Shown one piece after another: positions 8,191 to 15,863 of a stretch of DNA of 64,000 bases (within the stretch, counting starts at the first letter, position 1; every line of letters begins with the position of its first letter). Below the pieces are notes generated by a model. That model had not been told where the DNA came from. It was given only the letters and a program-made list of their open reading frames with translations, and made no database searches. A program made the translations under genes and the position numbers. Source of the DNA: Pseudoalteromonas rubra (lineage in GTDB: Bacteria; Pseudomonadota; Gammaproteobacteria; Enterobacterales; Alteromonadaceae); contig NZ_PNCI01000007.1 in the NCBI RefSeq assembly GCF_005887095.1, positions 1-64,000 of the forward strand. The letters run 5' to 3'.

Positions 8191-9432
8191 ATGAAAAAGT
8201 TTAATGTTTCTTTATTGACTGGCGCACTGTTAGCTTCTACTAGTGTGTTCGCTCAGACAACGGCTATCACCAATGCAACAGTTCATACCATGACAGAGGC
8301 CGGTGTGCTTGAGGGGGCAACGGTTGTTATTGAAAATGGCACTATTACGGCAGTCAATCCTGGCAATGTGTCAGCCGATAAGACTATCGATGCGCAGGGC
8401 AGAGTATTGACACCAGGTTTCATTGGCTCGATGAACCAACTCGGGTTAGTTGAAGTCAGTGCGGTTGCCGGCTCAAGGGACGGCGGCGATGATAAAGCCG
8501 GGATTGATTTTGATGCCAGTCCTGCATTCAACCCCAGATCTTCGCTTATCCCTTATGGTCGCAAAGGCGGTATTACGCAGAATGTTGTGATCCCTCATGG
8601 TGGTAAAAGTATTTTTGAGGGACTTGCGTTTGTTGTTGATCTTTCTGGCGAATTCAACAGTGTATTAAAAACCAGCACTGCGTTAGTCATCGATATGGAT
8701 GCCAGTGGCAGTGGCTCTCGTGCTATGAAGTACAAGACTCTGACTGAAAAGCTGGAAGCGCAACAAGAAAAACTAGCGAAAGGCAAAAAAGACGACAAGA
8801 AAGACGCTAAAAAGCCAAGTCGCGAAGAGCTGGTGCTCACGGCTGTGCTCAAAGGCGAAATCCCAGTTGTTGCCGAAGTAGAAAGGGCGTCGGATATCCT
8901 TGAAGTACTGAAGGTTAAGGAACAGTTCGGCCTGAAACTGGTATTATGGGGCGTCAATGACGCTGTGTTGGTGAAAGATGAAATCGCCAAAGCCAAAGTA
9001 CCGGTGGTGATCAGTGCTGTTTCAAACCTACCGAGTAGCTTCAGCTCGTTGCATGCCGCTCTTACTAATGCGGGTAAGCTTGAGCGCGCTGGTGTTAAGG
9101 TCTTGCTGTCAGGGTTTGCCTTTGAAGGGGCACACAATTTGTATCAGTTACGATTTGATGCAGGTATCGCGGTTGCCCACGGCATGAGCTACGAAGGTGC
9201 ATTGAAAGCGGTAACCAGTAATATTGCTGAAACGTTCGGTCTTGATGGCGGTAAAATTGCCTCTGGTCAGCGTGCAGATTTAGTATTATGGAGTGCCGAT
9301 CCATTTGAGTTCAGTACAACCTTAGACAAACTCTGGATTAACGGAGAAGAGGTCAGTACTGAGTCTCGTCACGATAAGCTCAGAGAGCGTTATACTACCG
9401 ACTCAGATATGCCAAGAGCGTATACTAAGTAA
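8191..9432 (+). CDS. amidohydrolase-like exported protein, metal ligands lost
   Basis: 413 residues. ATG 8191 is 6 nt after AAGGAG and is preferred to the ATG at 8188. A Sec signal peptide ends near VFAQT. The fold markers are shared with the upstream paralogue: AITNATVHTMTEAG, GRVLTPGFIG and GQRADLVLWSADP. The HxH metal motif is missing, however (GSMNQLG in place of DVHSHLG), and the HSDSD motif is replaced by LLSGFAFEGAHN. A Lys/Asp-rich insert (KGKKDDKKDAKK) lies near residue 195. It is probably not a hydrolase itself, but may form a complex with, or present substrate to, the active neighbour. A strong terminator follows. Confidence 0.85.
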   Translation: MKKFNVSLLTGALLASTSVFAQTTAITNATVHTMTEAGVLEGATVVIENGTITAVNPGNVSADKTIDAQGRVLTPGFIGSMNQLGLVEVSAVAGSRDGGDDKAGIDFDASPAFNPRSSLIPYGRKGGITQNVVIPHGGKSIFEGLAFVVDLSGEFNSVLKTSTALVIDMDASGSGSRAMKYKTLTEKLEAQQEKLAKGKKDDKKDAKKPSREELVLTAVLKGEIPVVAEVERASDILEVLKVKEQFGLKLVLWGVNDAVLVKDEIAKAKVPVVISAVSNLPSSFSSLHAALTNAGKLERAGVKVLLSGFAFEGAHNLYQLRFDAGIAVAHGMSYEGALKAVTSNIAETFGLDGGKIASGQRADLVLWSADPFEFSTTLDKLWINGEEVSTESRHDKLRERYTTDSDMPRAYTK

Positions 9433-9445
9433 ACGTTAAATGTGA

Positions 9446-9476
9446 AAAGGCCCGACAGGGCCTTTGTTATTATTTT
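9446..9476 (+). terminator. intrinsic terminator of the amidohydrolase operon
   Basis: Perfect 8-bp stem AAAGGCCC / GGGCCTTT with loop GACA, followed by a T-rich tail (GTTATTATTTT), 14 bp after the stop codon. Confidence 0.85.
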
Positions 9477-9560
9477 GCTAACTTAATTTCGCTGAGTAAT
9501 TTGCGTTTAATCGTTAGAAAAGCAAGACCGCTGACGCTGTTGAACAAAGCCGCCTTAGGA

Positions 9561-9566
9561 TATAAT
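9561..9566 (+). promoter_or_regulatory. -10 element of the two-component operon
   Basis: A consensus TATAAT lies 29 bp before the TTG start of the histidine kinase. The best -35 candidates upstream (TTGAAC at 9540-9545, 15-bp spacing) are imperfect, so only the -10 is marked. Confidence 0.4.
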
Positions 9567-9594
9567 TTGGCTAAGTCTTAAGAGGTTATAGCGT

Positions 9595-10665
9595 TTGAAA
9601 TGGCAAGCTCTGGTCGATAATCGACAGCGATTTTTCTGGGTTTTACAAATTGCAGGCTGGATAGGCTATGCACTAGTAAACTACATCGGTTCAAAAGTAT
9701 TCGAAATGCGCGATATTTATGTGTTTGTGATCGTGCTGAATGCCTATGCTGGCTGTTTGATGACGGTGCCACTGCGCTATCTGTATCGCAAGGTATGGAA
9801 TGCTAAACCTTTACTGCTCATTTTTGTTGTTTTTAGCGCCTCGTATTTAACAGGCACGCTTTGGTCTGTTGTGCAAAAGTTCAACATGTGGGAAATATAC
9901 CGTCACGGCTACCGGCCTGAAGAATGGTACTATTACCTGCAGCAAGGGTTGGACTCTGTTTATATTATTCTCTGCTGGAGTGGCCTCTATTTCGGCATTA
10001 AATACTATCAGTTGCTGCAGAGCGAACGCCAAAAAGCACTCAAAGCAAATACCATGGCACATGAAGCGCAGCTAAAGATGCTCCGTTATCAGCTTAACCC
10101 CCATTTTCTTTTCAACACGTTGAACGCAATTTCGACTTTGGTCTTGGTCGAAGAAAACAAAGATGCCAATCAAATGGTGTCCAGGCTGAGTGATTTCTTA
10201 CGGTATACGCTAAATACCGATCCAATCAAAAAGGTGCCTCTTGAGCAGGAACTACATGCGCTAAAGCTCTACCTGAACATTGAAAAGGTGCGTTTTGATG
10301 AACGTCTGGAAGTTGAGTTTGACATTACTGAGGACGCTAAGCAGGCCCTGGTACCCAGTTTGATTTTACAGCCCTTAATTGAAAACTCGATTAAATATGC
10401 TATTGCGCATATGGCTAACGGTGGCAAAATTGAGATACGGGCTCAGGTCTTTGCCAATGAGCTATTGTTAGAAGTAGGGGATAACGGGCCCGGTGCTACA
10501 ATCGAAAATGGCCAGCTAAGCAATGTACAGGGTGTTGGCATCGCGAATACCCAGGATCGACTAAAAACCCTGTACGAAAACAACTATTCATTTGTGCTTG
10601 CGCACAATACACCTTCAGGGCTGAAGGTGAATATACGAGTTCCTTTTGAAAAGGCTGAGAAGTAA
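9595..10665 (+). CDS. LytS/YehU-type sensor histidine kinase
   Basis: 356 residues beginning with a TTG codon, supported by AAGAGG 9 nt upstream. Four predicted membrane helices occupy about residues 13-33, 41-62, 72-92 and 119-137, without a separate extracellular sensor domain. The cytoplasmic part has the His_kinase phosphoacceptor motif LNPHFLFNTLNAIS, the N box ILQPLIENSIKYA and the ATP-binding GDNGPGA. Such kinases autophosphorylate on the histidine in NPHFLFN and pass the phosphate to a LytTR regulator, here encoded 4 bp downstream. The signal is unknown; membrane or cell-wall state is typical for the class. Confidence 0.9.
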   Translation: MKWQALVDNRQRFFWVLQIAGWIGYALVNYIGSKVFEMRDIYVFVIVLNAYAGCLMTVPLRYLYRKVWNAKPLLLIFVVFSASYLTGTLWSVVQKFNMWEIYRHGYRPEEWYYYLQQGLDSVYIILCWSGLYFGIKYYQLLQSERQKALKANTMAHEAQLKMLRYQLNPHFLFNTLNAISTLVLVEENKDANQMVSRLSDFLRYTLNTDPIKKVPLEQELHALKLYLNIEKVRFDERLEVEFDITEDAKQALVPSLILQPLIENSIKYAIAHMANGGKIEIRAQVFANELLLEVGDNGPGATIENGQLSNVQGVGIANTQDRLKTLYENNYSFVLAHNTPSGLKVNIRVPFEKAEK

Positions 10666-10669
10666 AGTA

Positions 10670-11494
10670 ATGAGCAAAATCAGAACGCTAATTGTAGATG
10701 ATGAGTCCCTAGCCAGAAAAGGCCTGGCGGTGCGCTTAAAACAGATAGAAGAGATAGAGGTTATCGAGTTGTGCAGCTCAGGAGAGCAGGCGCTCGAGCT
10801 ATGCGCCAGTCAGCAGATAGATCTCGTTTTTCTCGACATTCAAATGCCAACCATGAATGGTTTTGAAGTAGCCAGAGCACTCAGTGAGAGTGTGAAGCCG
10901 CTGCCTGCCATCGTGTTTGTCACTGCTTTTGATCATTATGCAGTAAAAGCCTTTGAAATTCATGCTTTAGATTACATCCTAAAGCCCGTAGATGACAACA
11001 GACTAAAACAGGCGGTTGAAAAAGTGCATAGCTATTTGAAAACACAACAAGACAATGCTCACAAGAAAAAGCTCGCCAGCTTCGTTGCCGGAATTACTGG
11101 CAATAATTGCGAAGAAATCCTGCGTAAACTGGCTACAGGGGACACCATTGAGGATAAAAAGTACCCAGAGTCAATTGCAGTAAAAGAGCAAGGCGAGATC
11201 ATTCGTGTATCCGCTGCCTCGATCCAATGGATTGATGCTGCCGGTGATTACATGTGTTTGCATTGCTCTGACGGTCAGACACACATTCTGCGCAAAACAA
11301 TGAAAGAGCTTGAACAGGAATTAGATCCTAAACTGTTTGTGCGTGTTCACCGGTCTGCCATTGTGAATACCAAGCAAATTAGTAAGCTGGTTACGCAAAG
11401 TAGCGGAGAGTACTTATTGGTATTGGAAAATGGCCAGGAGCTTAAAGTAAGCCGTAGTTACAGAGACAAGGTAAAAGCTGCTTTAGCGAGCTGA
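10670..11494 (+). CDS. LytTR-family response regulator
   Basis: 274 residues from the ATG at 10670 (MSKIRTLIVDDE). The receiver domain (about 1-120) has the acidic pocket DDE, phosphoacceptor Asp in LVFLDIQMP, Thr in VFVTAFD and Lys in LKPVDD. The C-terminal LytTR DNA-binding domain (about 165-270) shows IQWIDAAGDYMCLH, RKTMKELEQELD and FVRVHRSAIVN. It is the partner of the kinase immediately upstream. LytTR regulators usually bind paired direct repeats; none was identified near the operon. Confidence 0.92.
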   Translation: MSKIRTLIVDDESLARKGLAVRLKQIEEIEVIELCSSGEQALELCASQQIDLVFLDIQMPTMNGFEVARALSESVKPLPAIVFVTAFDHYAVKAFEIHALDYILKPVDDNRLKQAVEKVHSYLKTQQDNAHKKKLASFVAGITGNNCEEILRKLATGDTIEDKKYPESIAVKEQGEIIRVSAASIQWIDAAGDYMCLHCSDGQTHILRKTMKELEQELDPKLFVRVHRSAIVNTKQISKLVTQSSGEYLLVLENGQELKVSRSYRDKVKAALAS

Positions 11495-11531
11495 TACGCT
11501 TTAAGCAGCAGTTTTAGCGAGTGAGGGAAGG

Positions 11532-11560
11532 TATCTCCGGGCAGACATGCCACCCGGATA
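11532..11560 (-). terminator. possible terminator of pykA
   Basis: An imperfect stem (TATC-TC-CGGG with CCCGGATA, two-base bulge) lies between the converging response-regulator and pyruvate kinase genes. It has no clear T tract, so its role is uncertain. Confidence 0.3.
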
Positions 11561-11569
11561 TATCACAAC

Positions 11570-13003
11570 TTAAACGGTGACAATTTTCATTGTATTGGTT
11601 GCGCCAATAGTTTCCATAACGTCACCGTGAGTCAGGATCACCGTATCGCCTTGTTCCAGCGCACCTGTTTCTACCAGTGTATTTAGCGCATCGCGAACGG
11701 TTGATTCTTCACTGCATTGAGTTGAGTCAAAATAAACCGGATAAACACCTCGGTATAGCGCTGTCTGACCTAATGTTCTGGCATGTCGTGACAATGAGTA
11801 GATTGGCAAGCCAGAGCTAATTCTGGACATTAATTTCGCTGTGTTTCCCGATTCGGTCAGTGCCACGATGGCCTTCACTGAAGTCAGATGGTTAGCTGCA
11901 TACATTGCAGAGAGAGCCAGAGTCTCCGAAGTGTCGGTAAACATGCTGTCTAAGCGGTGCTTTGAAATATGCGTTTGTGGCTGAGATTCAGCGCCCAGGC
12001 AAACACGCGCCATTGTCGCAACAGTTTCTTCCGGGTAATCGCCTGCAGCCGTCTCAGCTGACAACATAACGGCATCTGTTCCATCGAGCACAGCATTCGC
12101 AACGTCCATTACCTCTGCGCGGGTTGGCATCGGATTGTCTATCATAGACTCCATCATTTGTGTTGCTGTGATAACCGTTCTGTTCAATGAACGTGCACGA
12201 CTAATGATTTGTTTTTGTTTACCGACCAGTGCAGCATCGCCAATCTCAACACCAAGATCACCACGGGCAACCATCACGGCATCAGACGCTAATACTATGT
12301 CGTCAATCGCTTCAACAGACTCTACAGCTTCAGCACGTTCAATTTTAGCGAGTAACTGTGCATCTGATCCCGCTTTTTCTGCAAGCCCGCGTACATAGCG
12401 CATGTCTTCACCGCTACGGGGGAAAGAAACAGCTATGTAATCAACGCCTATCTCCGTAGCAGTGAGTAAGTCCTGCTTGTCTTTTTCAGTAAATGCAGGC
12501 GCTGTCAGCCCTCCACCCAGTCGATTAATCCCTTTGTTGTTTGACAGTATTCCACCGACGGTGACGGTACAATGAACTTTATTGCCCACTACTGAGTCGA
12601 CAGTTAATTGAATAAGTCCGTCGTTTAACAGCAATAAATCACCTGATTTCACATCATTTGGTAGCTCTTTATAATCGATACCGACAGATTCGATGGTTCC
12701 TTCACCTTTTTCGAGCTCCGCGTCCAGTGTAAACTTAGCGCCTACAGCCAGGTCTACTTTGCCGTCTTTGAAAGTGGACACCCGAATTTTCGGACCTTGT
12801 AAATCTGCCAAAATAGAGACATGTTTATTGAGTTTTTTTGCAATGTCTCTGACCGCCTGAGCCCGGTCTTTGTGATCTTGTGCGACTCCGTGGGAAAAGT
12901 TTAAGCGGACAACGTTTGCGCCTGCGCGAATGATTTTTTCTAAGTTATTATCTCTGTCTGTAGCTGGCCCAAGTGTTGCTACAATTTTTGTGCGTCTAAG
13001 CAT
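11570..13003 (-). CDS. pykA: pyruvate kinase II
   Basis: 477 residues, aligning along its length with E. coli PykA (480). It transfers phosphate from phosphoenolpyruvate to ADP in the last step of glycolysis. Visible motifs: [12 protein letters not shown] and [12 protein letters not shown] at the N-terminus, DLQGPKIR, catalytic Lys in [11 protein letters not shown], the metal-binding [12 protein letters not shown], and [10 protein letters not shown] with [13 protein letters not shown]. The C-terminal allosteric domain is complete. PykA differs from PykF in allosteric control. The gene is divergent from gnd across a 320-bp region with a HexR-like site, which fits HexR control of pykA known in Shewanella. 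Confidence 0.95.
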   Translation of the reverse strand: MLRRTKIVATLGPATDRDNNLEKIIRAGANVVRLNFSHGVAQDHKDRAQAVRDIAKKLNKHVSILADLQGPKIRVSTFKDGKVDLAVGAKFTLDAELEKGEGTIESVGIDYKELPNDVKSGDLLLLNDGLIQLTVDSVVGNKVHCTVTVGGILSNNKGINRLGGGLTAPAFTEKDKQDLLTATEIGVDYIAVSFPRSGEDMRYVRGLAEKAGSDAQLLAKIERAEAVESVEAIDDIVLASDAVMVARGDLGVEIGDAALVGKQKQIISRARSLNRTVITATQMMESMIDNPMPTRAEVMDVANAVLDGTDAVMLSAETAAGDYPEETVATMARVCLGAESQPQTHISKHRLDSMFTDTSETLALSAMYAANHLTSVKAIVALTESGNTAKLMSRISSGLPIYSLSRHARTLGQTALYRGVYPVYFDSTQCSEESTVRDALNTLVETGALEQGDTVILTHGDVMETIGATNTMKIVTV

Positions 13004-13091
13004 CAGGTTCTCCTGTTGGCTTGTCTCGGTGACTTTTCTGGTTAACTTGCTGGGTTTTAAGAAAGAAATATCTTATAACCCTTTTTAACAT

Positions 13092-13106
13092 GCAAATTAA
13101 ATTATA
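13092..13106. promoter_or_regulatory. HexR-like operator upstream of pykA
   Basis: GCAAATTAAATTATA matches 11 of 15 positions of the HexR consensus TGTAATTAAATTACA, about 90 bp before the pykA start. HexR, a KDPG-responsive repressor, is known to control pykA in Shewanella. The match is by eye. Confidence 0.4.
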
Positions 13107-13126
13107 TGATCTATATGAACTGATTA

Positions 13127-13140
13127 TGACACCGGTGTCA
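13127..13140. promoter_or_regulatory. perfect 14-bp palindrome, LacI-type operator candidate
   Basis: TGACACCGGTGTCA is an exact even palindrome with a central CG, the typical form of LacI-family sugar-repressor sites. It lies between pykA and gnd, 124 bp from pykA and 184 bp from gnd. Which repressor would bind is unknown. Confidence 0.45.
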
Positions 13141-13323
13141 GGTGGCGTCAATCATGACTTTTTGTCAATGAACAACCGCACTTATCAAGTTTTGTTTAAT
13201 TAACAAGCAGATGGGCGGGATCAGTTAGGTAAGCTGTACTTTGCTGTATATCCCTCTCAGCTGGGGTATAATTAAGGTGCGTTACCGATATAGTATAGAA
13301 TTTGTTACCGAGGAGGAAACTTA

Positions 13324-14697
13324 ATGCAAGTTGCATTAGTTGGTTTGGGTGTGATGGGGAAAAACCTCGCGCTAAATTTAGTAGAACAGGGCATGACATT
13401 AGTCGCCTATGATAAAAACCCGGATGCAGGTGCCGAGTTGTTGAGTTGCGCACAGTCATTGGGTATTGCCGAGCGCCTTCACATAGTTTCCGATCTTGCT
13501 GACATGGTAAAACGATTGGACACACCAAGATCCGTTTTGCTGTTAGTTCCGGCTGGTGAGCTGGTGGATAAGGTGTGTCAGGATTTAATCGAAGCCGGTG
13601 TTGAAAAGGGTGACATCATTGTTGATTGTGGCAACAGTAACTACAAAGATGGTATTTCACGTAAACTGAAATACCAAAATAAATTTGAGTTCGCCACTAT
13701 GGGGATTTCCGGTGGTGCGGAAGGTGCCAGACATGGTCCGGCCATGATGGCCAGTGGCTCTGAAGGCGGTTGGGAACGTTTGATCCCTTGGTTTGAAAAA
13801 GTGGCCGCCACACATAATGGCGAATCTTGTTTCGCACGTGTTGGTCAGTCTGCCAGCGGTCATTTTGTGAAAATGGTTCACAACGGCATTGAGTACGCGC
13901 TGATGCAATTGATTGCAGAGATGTATCAGTTGTTGCGAATTGGCACAGGCCGAACGCCGACGCAAGTCGCAGAAGTGTTTAAAGAGTGGTCTGAAGGTCA
14001 GCTCAATAGTTATCTGCTGGCTATCTCCAGCCATATTCTCAGCCTGGAGAATGAACAAAATGAGTCTGTGGTTGACCTTATTGATAATAAAGTCGGTGCT
14101 AAGGGCACGGGTCTTTGGACCGCACAAAATGCGCTGGAGTTAGGTATTGCGGTACCTTCTTTAGTTGCAGCTGTGCAGGCAAGACATTTGACTAACACCA
14201 TTGATACACCAGCAGCGAAAGAAATGACTTATGCAAGCCGTGCTACGAACAGTGTTGAGCTGGACCTTAGCGAGCTAAGAGATGCATTCTACTTTGCCAG
14301 TCTGCTTTGCTATCGTCAGGGTCTTGCTCTTATTAAAGGGGCATCCAGGTCGCACCAATGGAAAGTCGATTTAGATAAAACGCTTCAGACATGGCGCGCG
14401 GGATGTATCATTCGAGCAGATTATCTGGATGATATTGCCAAAGGGGTTGAGTTCATAGATACCCTGGAAGGGCCTGCAAATGCCTTGCGTAAAGTAGCTG
14501 GGCAGGCTATCCAAAGCGGCCTGGCATTCCCTGTGCTTACTTCAACGCAAACCTACATTGCAACACTGAGCACACCTAGTAATGGCCACTTAGTACAAGC
14601 GCAGCGAGATTACTTCGGTGAGCATGGTATTAAAACGCACAGTGGGGAGTCATGTCATTTGACCGACCTGACTGAGATAGCTGCTAAAGTAAGATAA
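13324..14697 (+). CDS. gnd: 6-phosphogluconate dehydrogenase, decarboxylating
   Basis: 457 residues. It oxidises 6-phosphogluconate to ribulose 5-phosphate and CO2 with NADP+ in the oxidative pentose phosphate pathway. The Rossmann motif is GLGVMGKNLALN; the substrate site shows GNSNYKDG, MGISGGAEGARHGPAMM and the catalytic FVKMVHNGIEYALMQL (Lys and Asn kept). The helical C-terminal domain has RAGCIIRADYLDDI. The long ribosome site GAGGAGG precedes the ATG by 7 nt. It is slightly shorter than E. coli Gnd (468). It is divergent from pykA, so glycolysis and pentose phosphate flux may be co-regulated. A strong terminator follows. Confidence 0.92.
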   Translation: MQVALVGLGVMGKNLALNLVEQGMTLVAYDKNPDAGAELLSCAQSLGIAERLHIVSDLADMVKRLDTPRSVLLLVPAGELVDKVCQDLIEAGVEKGDIIVDCGNSNYKDGISRKLKYQNKFEFATMGISGGAEGARHGPAMMASGSEGGWERLIPWFEKVAATHNGESCFARVGQSASGHFVKMVHNGIEYALMQLIAEMYQLLRIGTGRTPTQVAEVFKEWSEGQLNSYLLAISSHILSLENEQNESVVDLIDNKVGAKGTGLWTAQNALELGIAVPSLVAAVQARHLTNTIDTPAAKEMTYASRATNSVELDLSELRDAFYFASLLCYRQGLALIKGASRSHQWKVDLDKTLQTWRAGCIIRADYLDDIAKGVEFIDTLEGPANALRKVAGQAIQSGLAFPVLTSTQTYIATLSTPSNGHLVQAQRDYFGEHGIKTHSGESCHLTDLTEIAAKVR

Positions 14698-14712
14698 TCG
14701 GTGAGTGTTCAA

Positions 14713-14748
14713 AAAACCGGAAGTCAAATCAACTTCCGGTTTTTTGTA
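14713..14748. terminator. bidirectional terminator between gnd and ansA
   Basis: Perfect 12-bp stem AAAACCGGAAGT / ACTTCCGGTTTT with a 7-base loop, flanked by A and T runs, so it can serve both converging genes. Confidence 0.88.
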
Positions 14749-14763
14749 AACTAAAGCACTTGC

Positions 14764-15774
14764 TTAACGGGTCAACTCGCCACGCAGATTATCCTGCATG
14801 AGATGTCGAACCGTCTCCAATTCCAGACCTTGACTGAATAGATAGTGTAACTTTGTTAAACAGGCTTCAAGTGTCATGTCGTAGCCACTAATCACGCCAC
14901 AGTTAAGCAAGGCGTTGCCAGTTGCATAGCCCCCCATATTGACCTGCCCCTGAATACACTGAGTTAGATTCACAATAACAACGCCTCTATCTGAAGCTGC
15001 TTTGAGCGCGCAGAGGATATCTTCTTGCTGTGGCGCATTACCGACACCAAAGCTAAGCAGGATGAGCGCCTTAATATCACTTTGCAGGACATTAGTTACC
15101 ATGGTACTGCTAATCCCGGGGTAAAGGTGTAATACGCCGATTGGTTGGGACGCTATAGATGTAACCCGTAAGGCTTGATCGACGTAGGGACTTAACTGGC
15201 CTTCTATCAACTGAATATTAATACCAGCTTGTGCAAGCGGCGCCATATTCGGTGATGCAAAAGCGTCAAATCCGTCAGCGTGCGCCTTGATAGCTCTGTT
15301 ACCACGAAACAATTTATTATTGAAAAACAGGCTGACCTCAGCGATAGGGTAGTTCGCAGCAAGGTACATAGCATTCAGCAAATTAACCTGGCCGTCAGAG
15401 CGAAGCTGAGACAAGGGGATTTGAGAACCTGTGATGATCACGGGTTTAGTCAGATTCTCAAACATAAATGACAATGCCGAAGCTGTATAAGCCATGGTGT
15501 CTGTGCCGTGGAGCACCACAAACCCGTCATACTCATCATACTTGCTTTTTATATCATCTGCTATCAGTTGCCAGTGCAGGGGCGACATATCCGACGAATC
15601 GATAAGCGGACAGTATTCATGAATGTCGAACAGGGGCATCTCTTCCCGGGTAAACTCGGCATTGCTTTTGACTGTTTCAGTCAAATAGCCGGCAACGGGG
15701 ACATAACCCCGGCTGGATTGCTTCATGCCAATTGTGCCGCCTGTGTAGGCAATATAGATTTTTTTTCTTTTCAT
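14764..15774 (-). CDS. ansA: L-asparaginase I, cytoplasmic
   Basis: 336 residues, the size of E. coli AnsA (338). Hydrolyses L-asparagine to aspartate and ammonia in the cytoplasm; there is no signal peptide, unlike periplasmic AnsB. Motifs: nucleophile Thr in AYTGGTIGM, LIDSSDMSP, and the second Thr with Asp in LHGTDTMAYTASAL. The C-terminal allosteric region (NLTQCIQGQVNMGGYATG) is kept. It lies 89 bp downstream of sppA on the same strand, the same order as in E. coli, but a strong terminator separates the two. Confidence 0.95.
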   Translation of the reverse strand: MKRKKIYIAYTGGTIGMKQSSRGYVPVAGYLTETVKSNAEFTREEMPLFDIHEYCPLIDSSDMSPLHWQLIADDIKSKYDEYDGFVVLHGTDTMAYTASALSFMFENLTKPVIITGSQIPLSQLRSDGQVNLLNAMYLAANYPIAEVSLFFNNKLFRGNRAIKAHADGFDAFASPNMAPLAQAGINIQLIEGQLSPYVDQALRVTSIASQPIGVLHLYPGISSTMVTNVLQSDIKALILLSFGVGNAPQQEDILCALKAASDRGVVIVNLTQCIQGQVNMGGYATGNALLNCGVISGYDMTLEACLTKLHYLFSQGLELETVRHLMQDNLRGELTR

Positions 15775-15784
15775 TCTGCTACCT

Positions 15785-15813
15785 AAAAAAAAGCCCGGAA
15801 TTCAGTCCGGGCT
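15785..15813 (-). terminator. intrinsic terminator of sppA
   Basis: Stem AGCCCGGA / TCCGGGCT with a 6-base loop; on the minus strand it is followed by a run of seven T. It lies between sppA and ansA, so ansA probably depends on read-through or its own promoter. Confidence 0.85.
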
Positions 15814-15863
15814 AATTATATCAACTGCAGCATCACAATGCAGTCAAATCAAAGAGACATTCT

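Larger units (their letters stand above)
13004..13323. other. 320-bp divergent control region between pykA and gnd
   Basis: Holds the promoters of both genes and no ORF. Two operator candidates are listed separately. A good -10 (TATAAT, 13267-13272) faces gnd, about 50 bp before its start, without a clear -35. A near-palindrome TTGTTTAATTAACAA (about 13191-13205) is also present. Confidence 0.5.
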
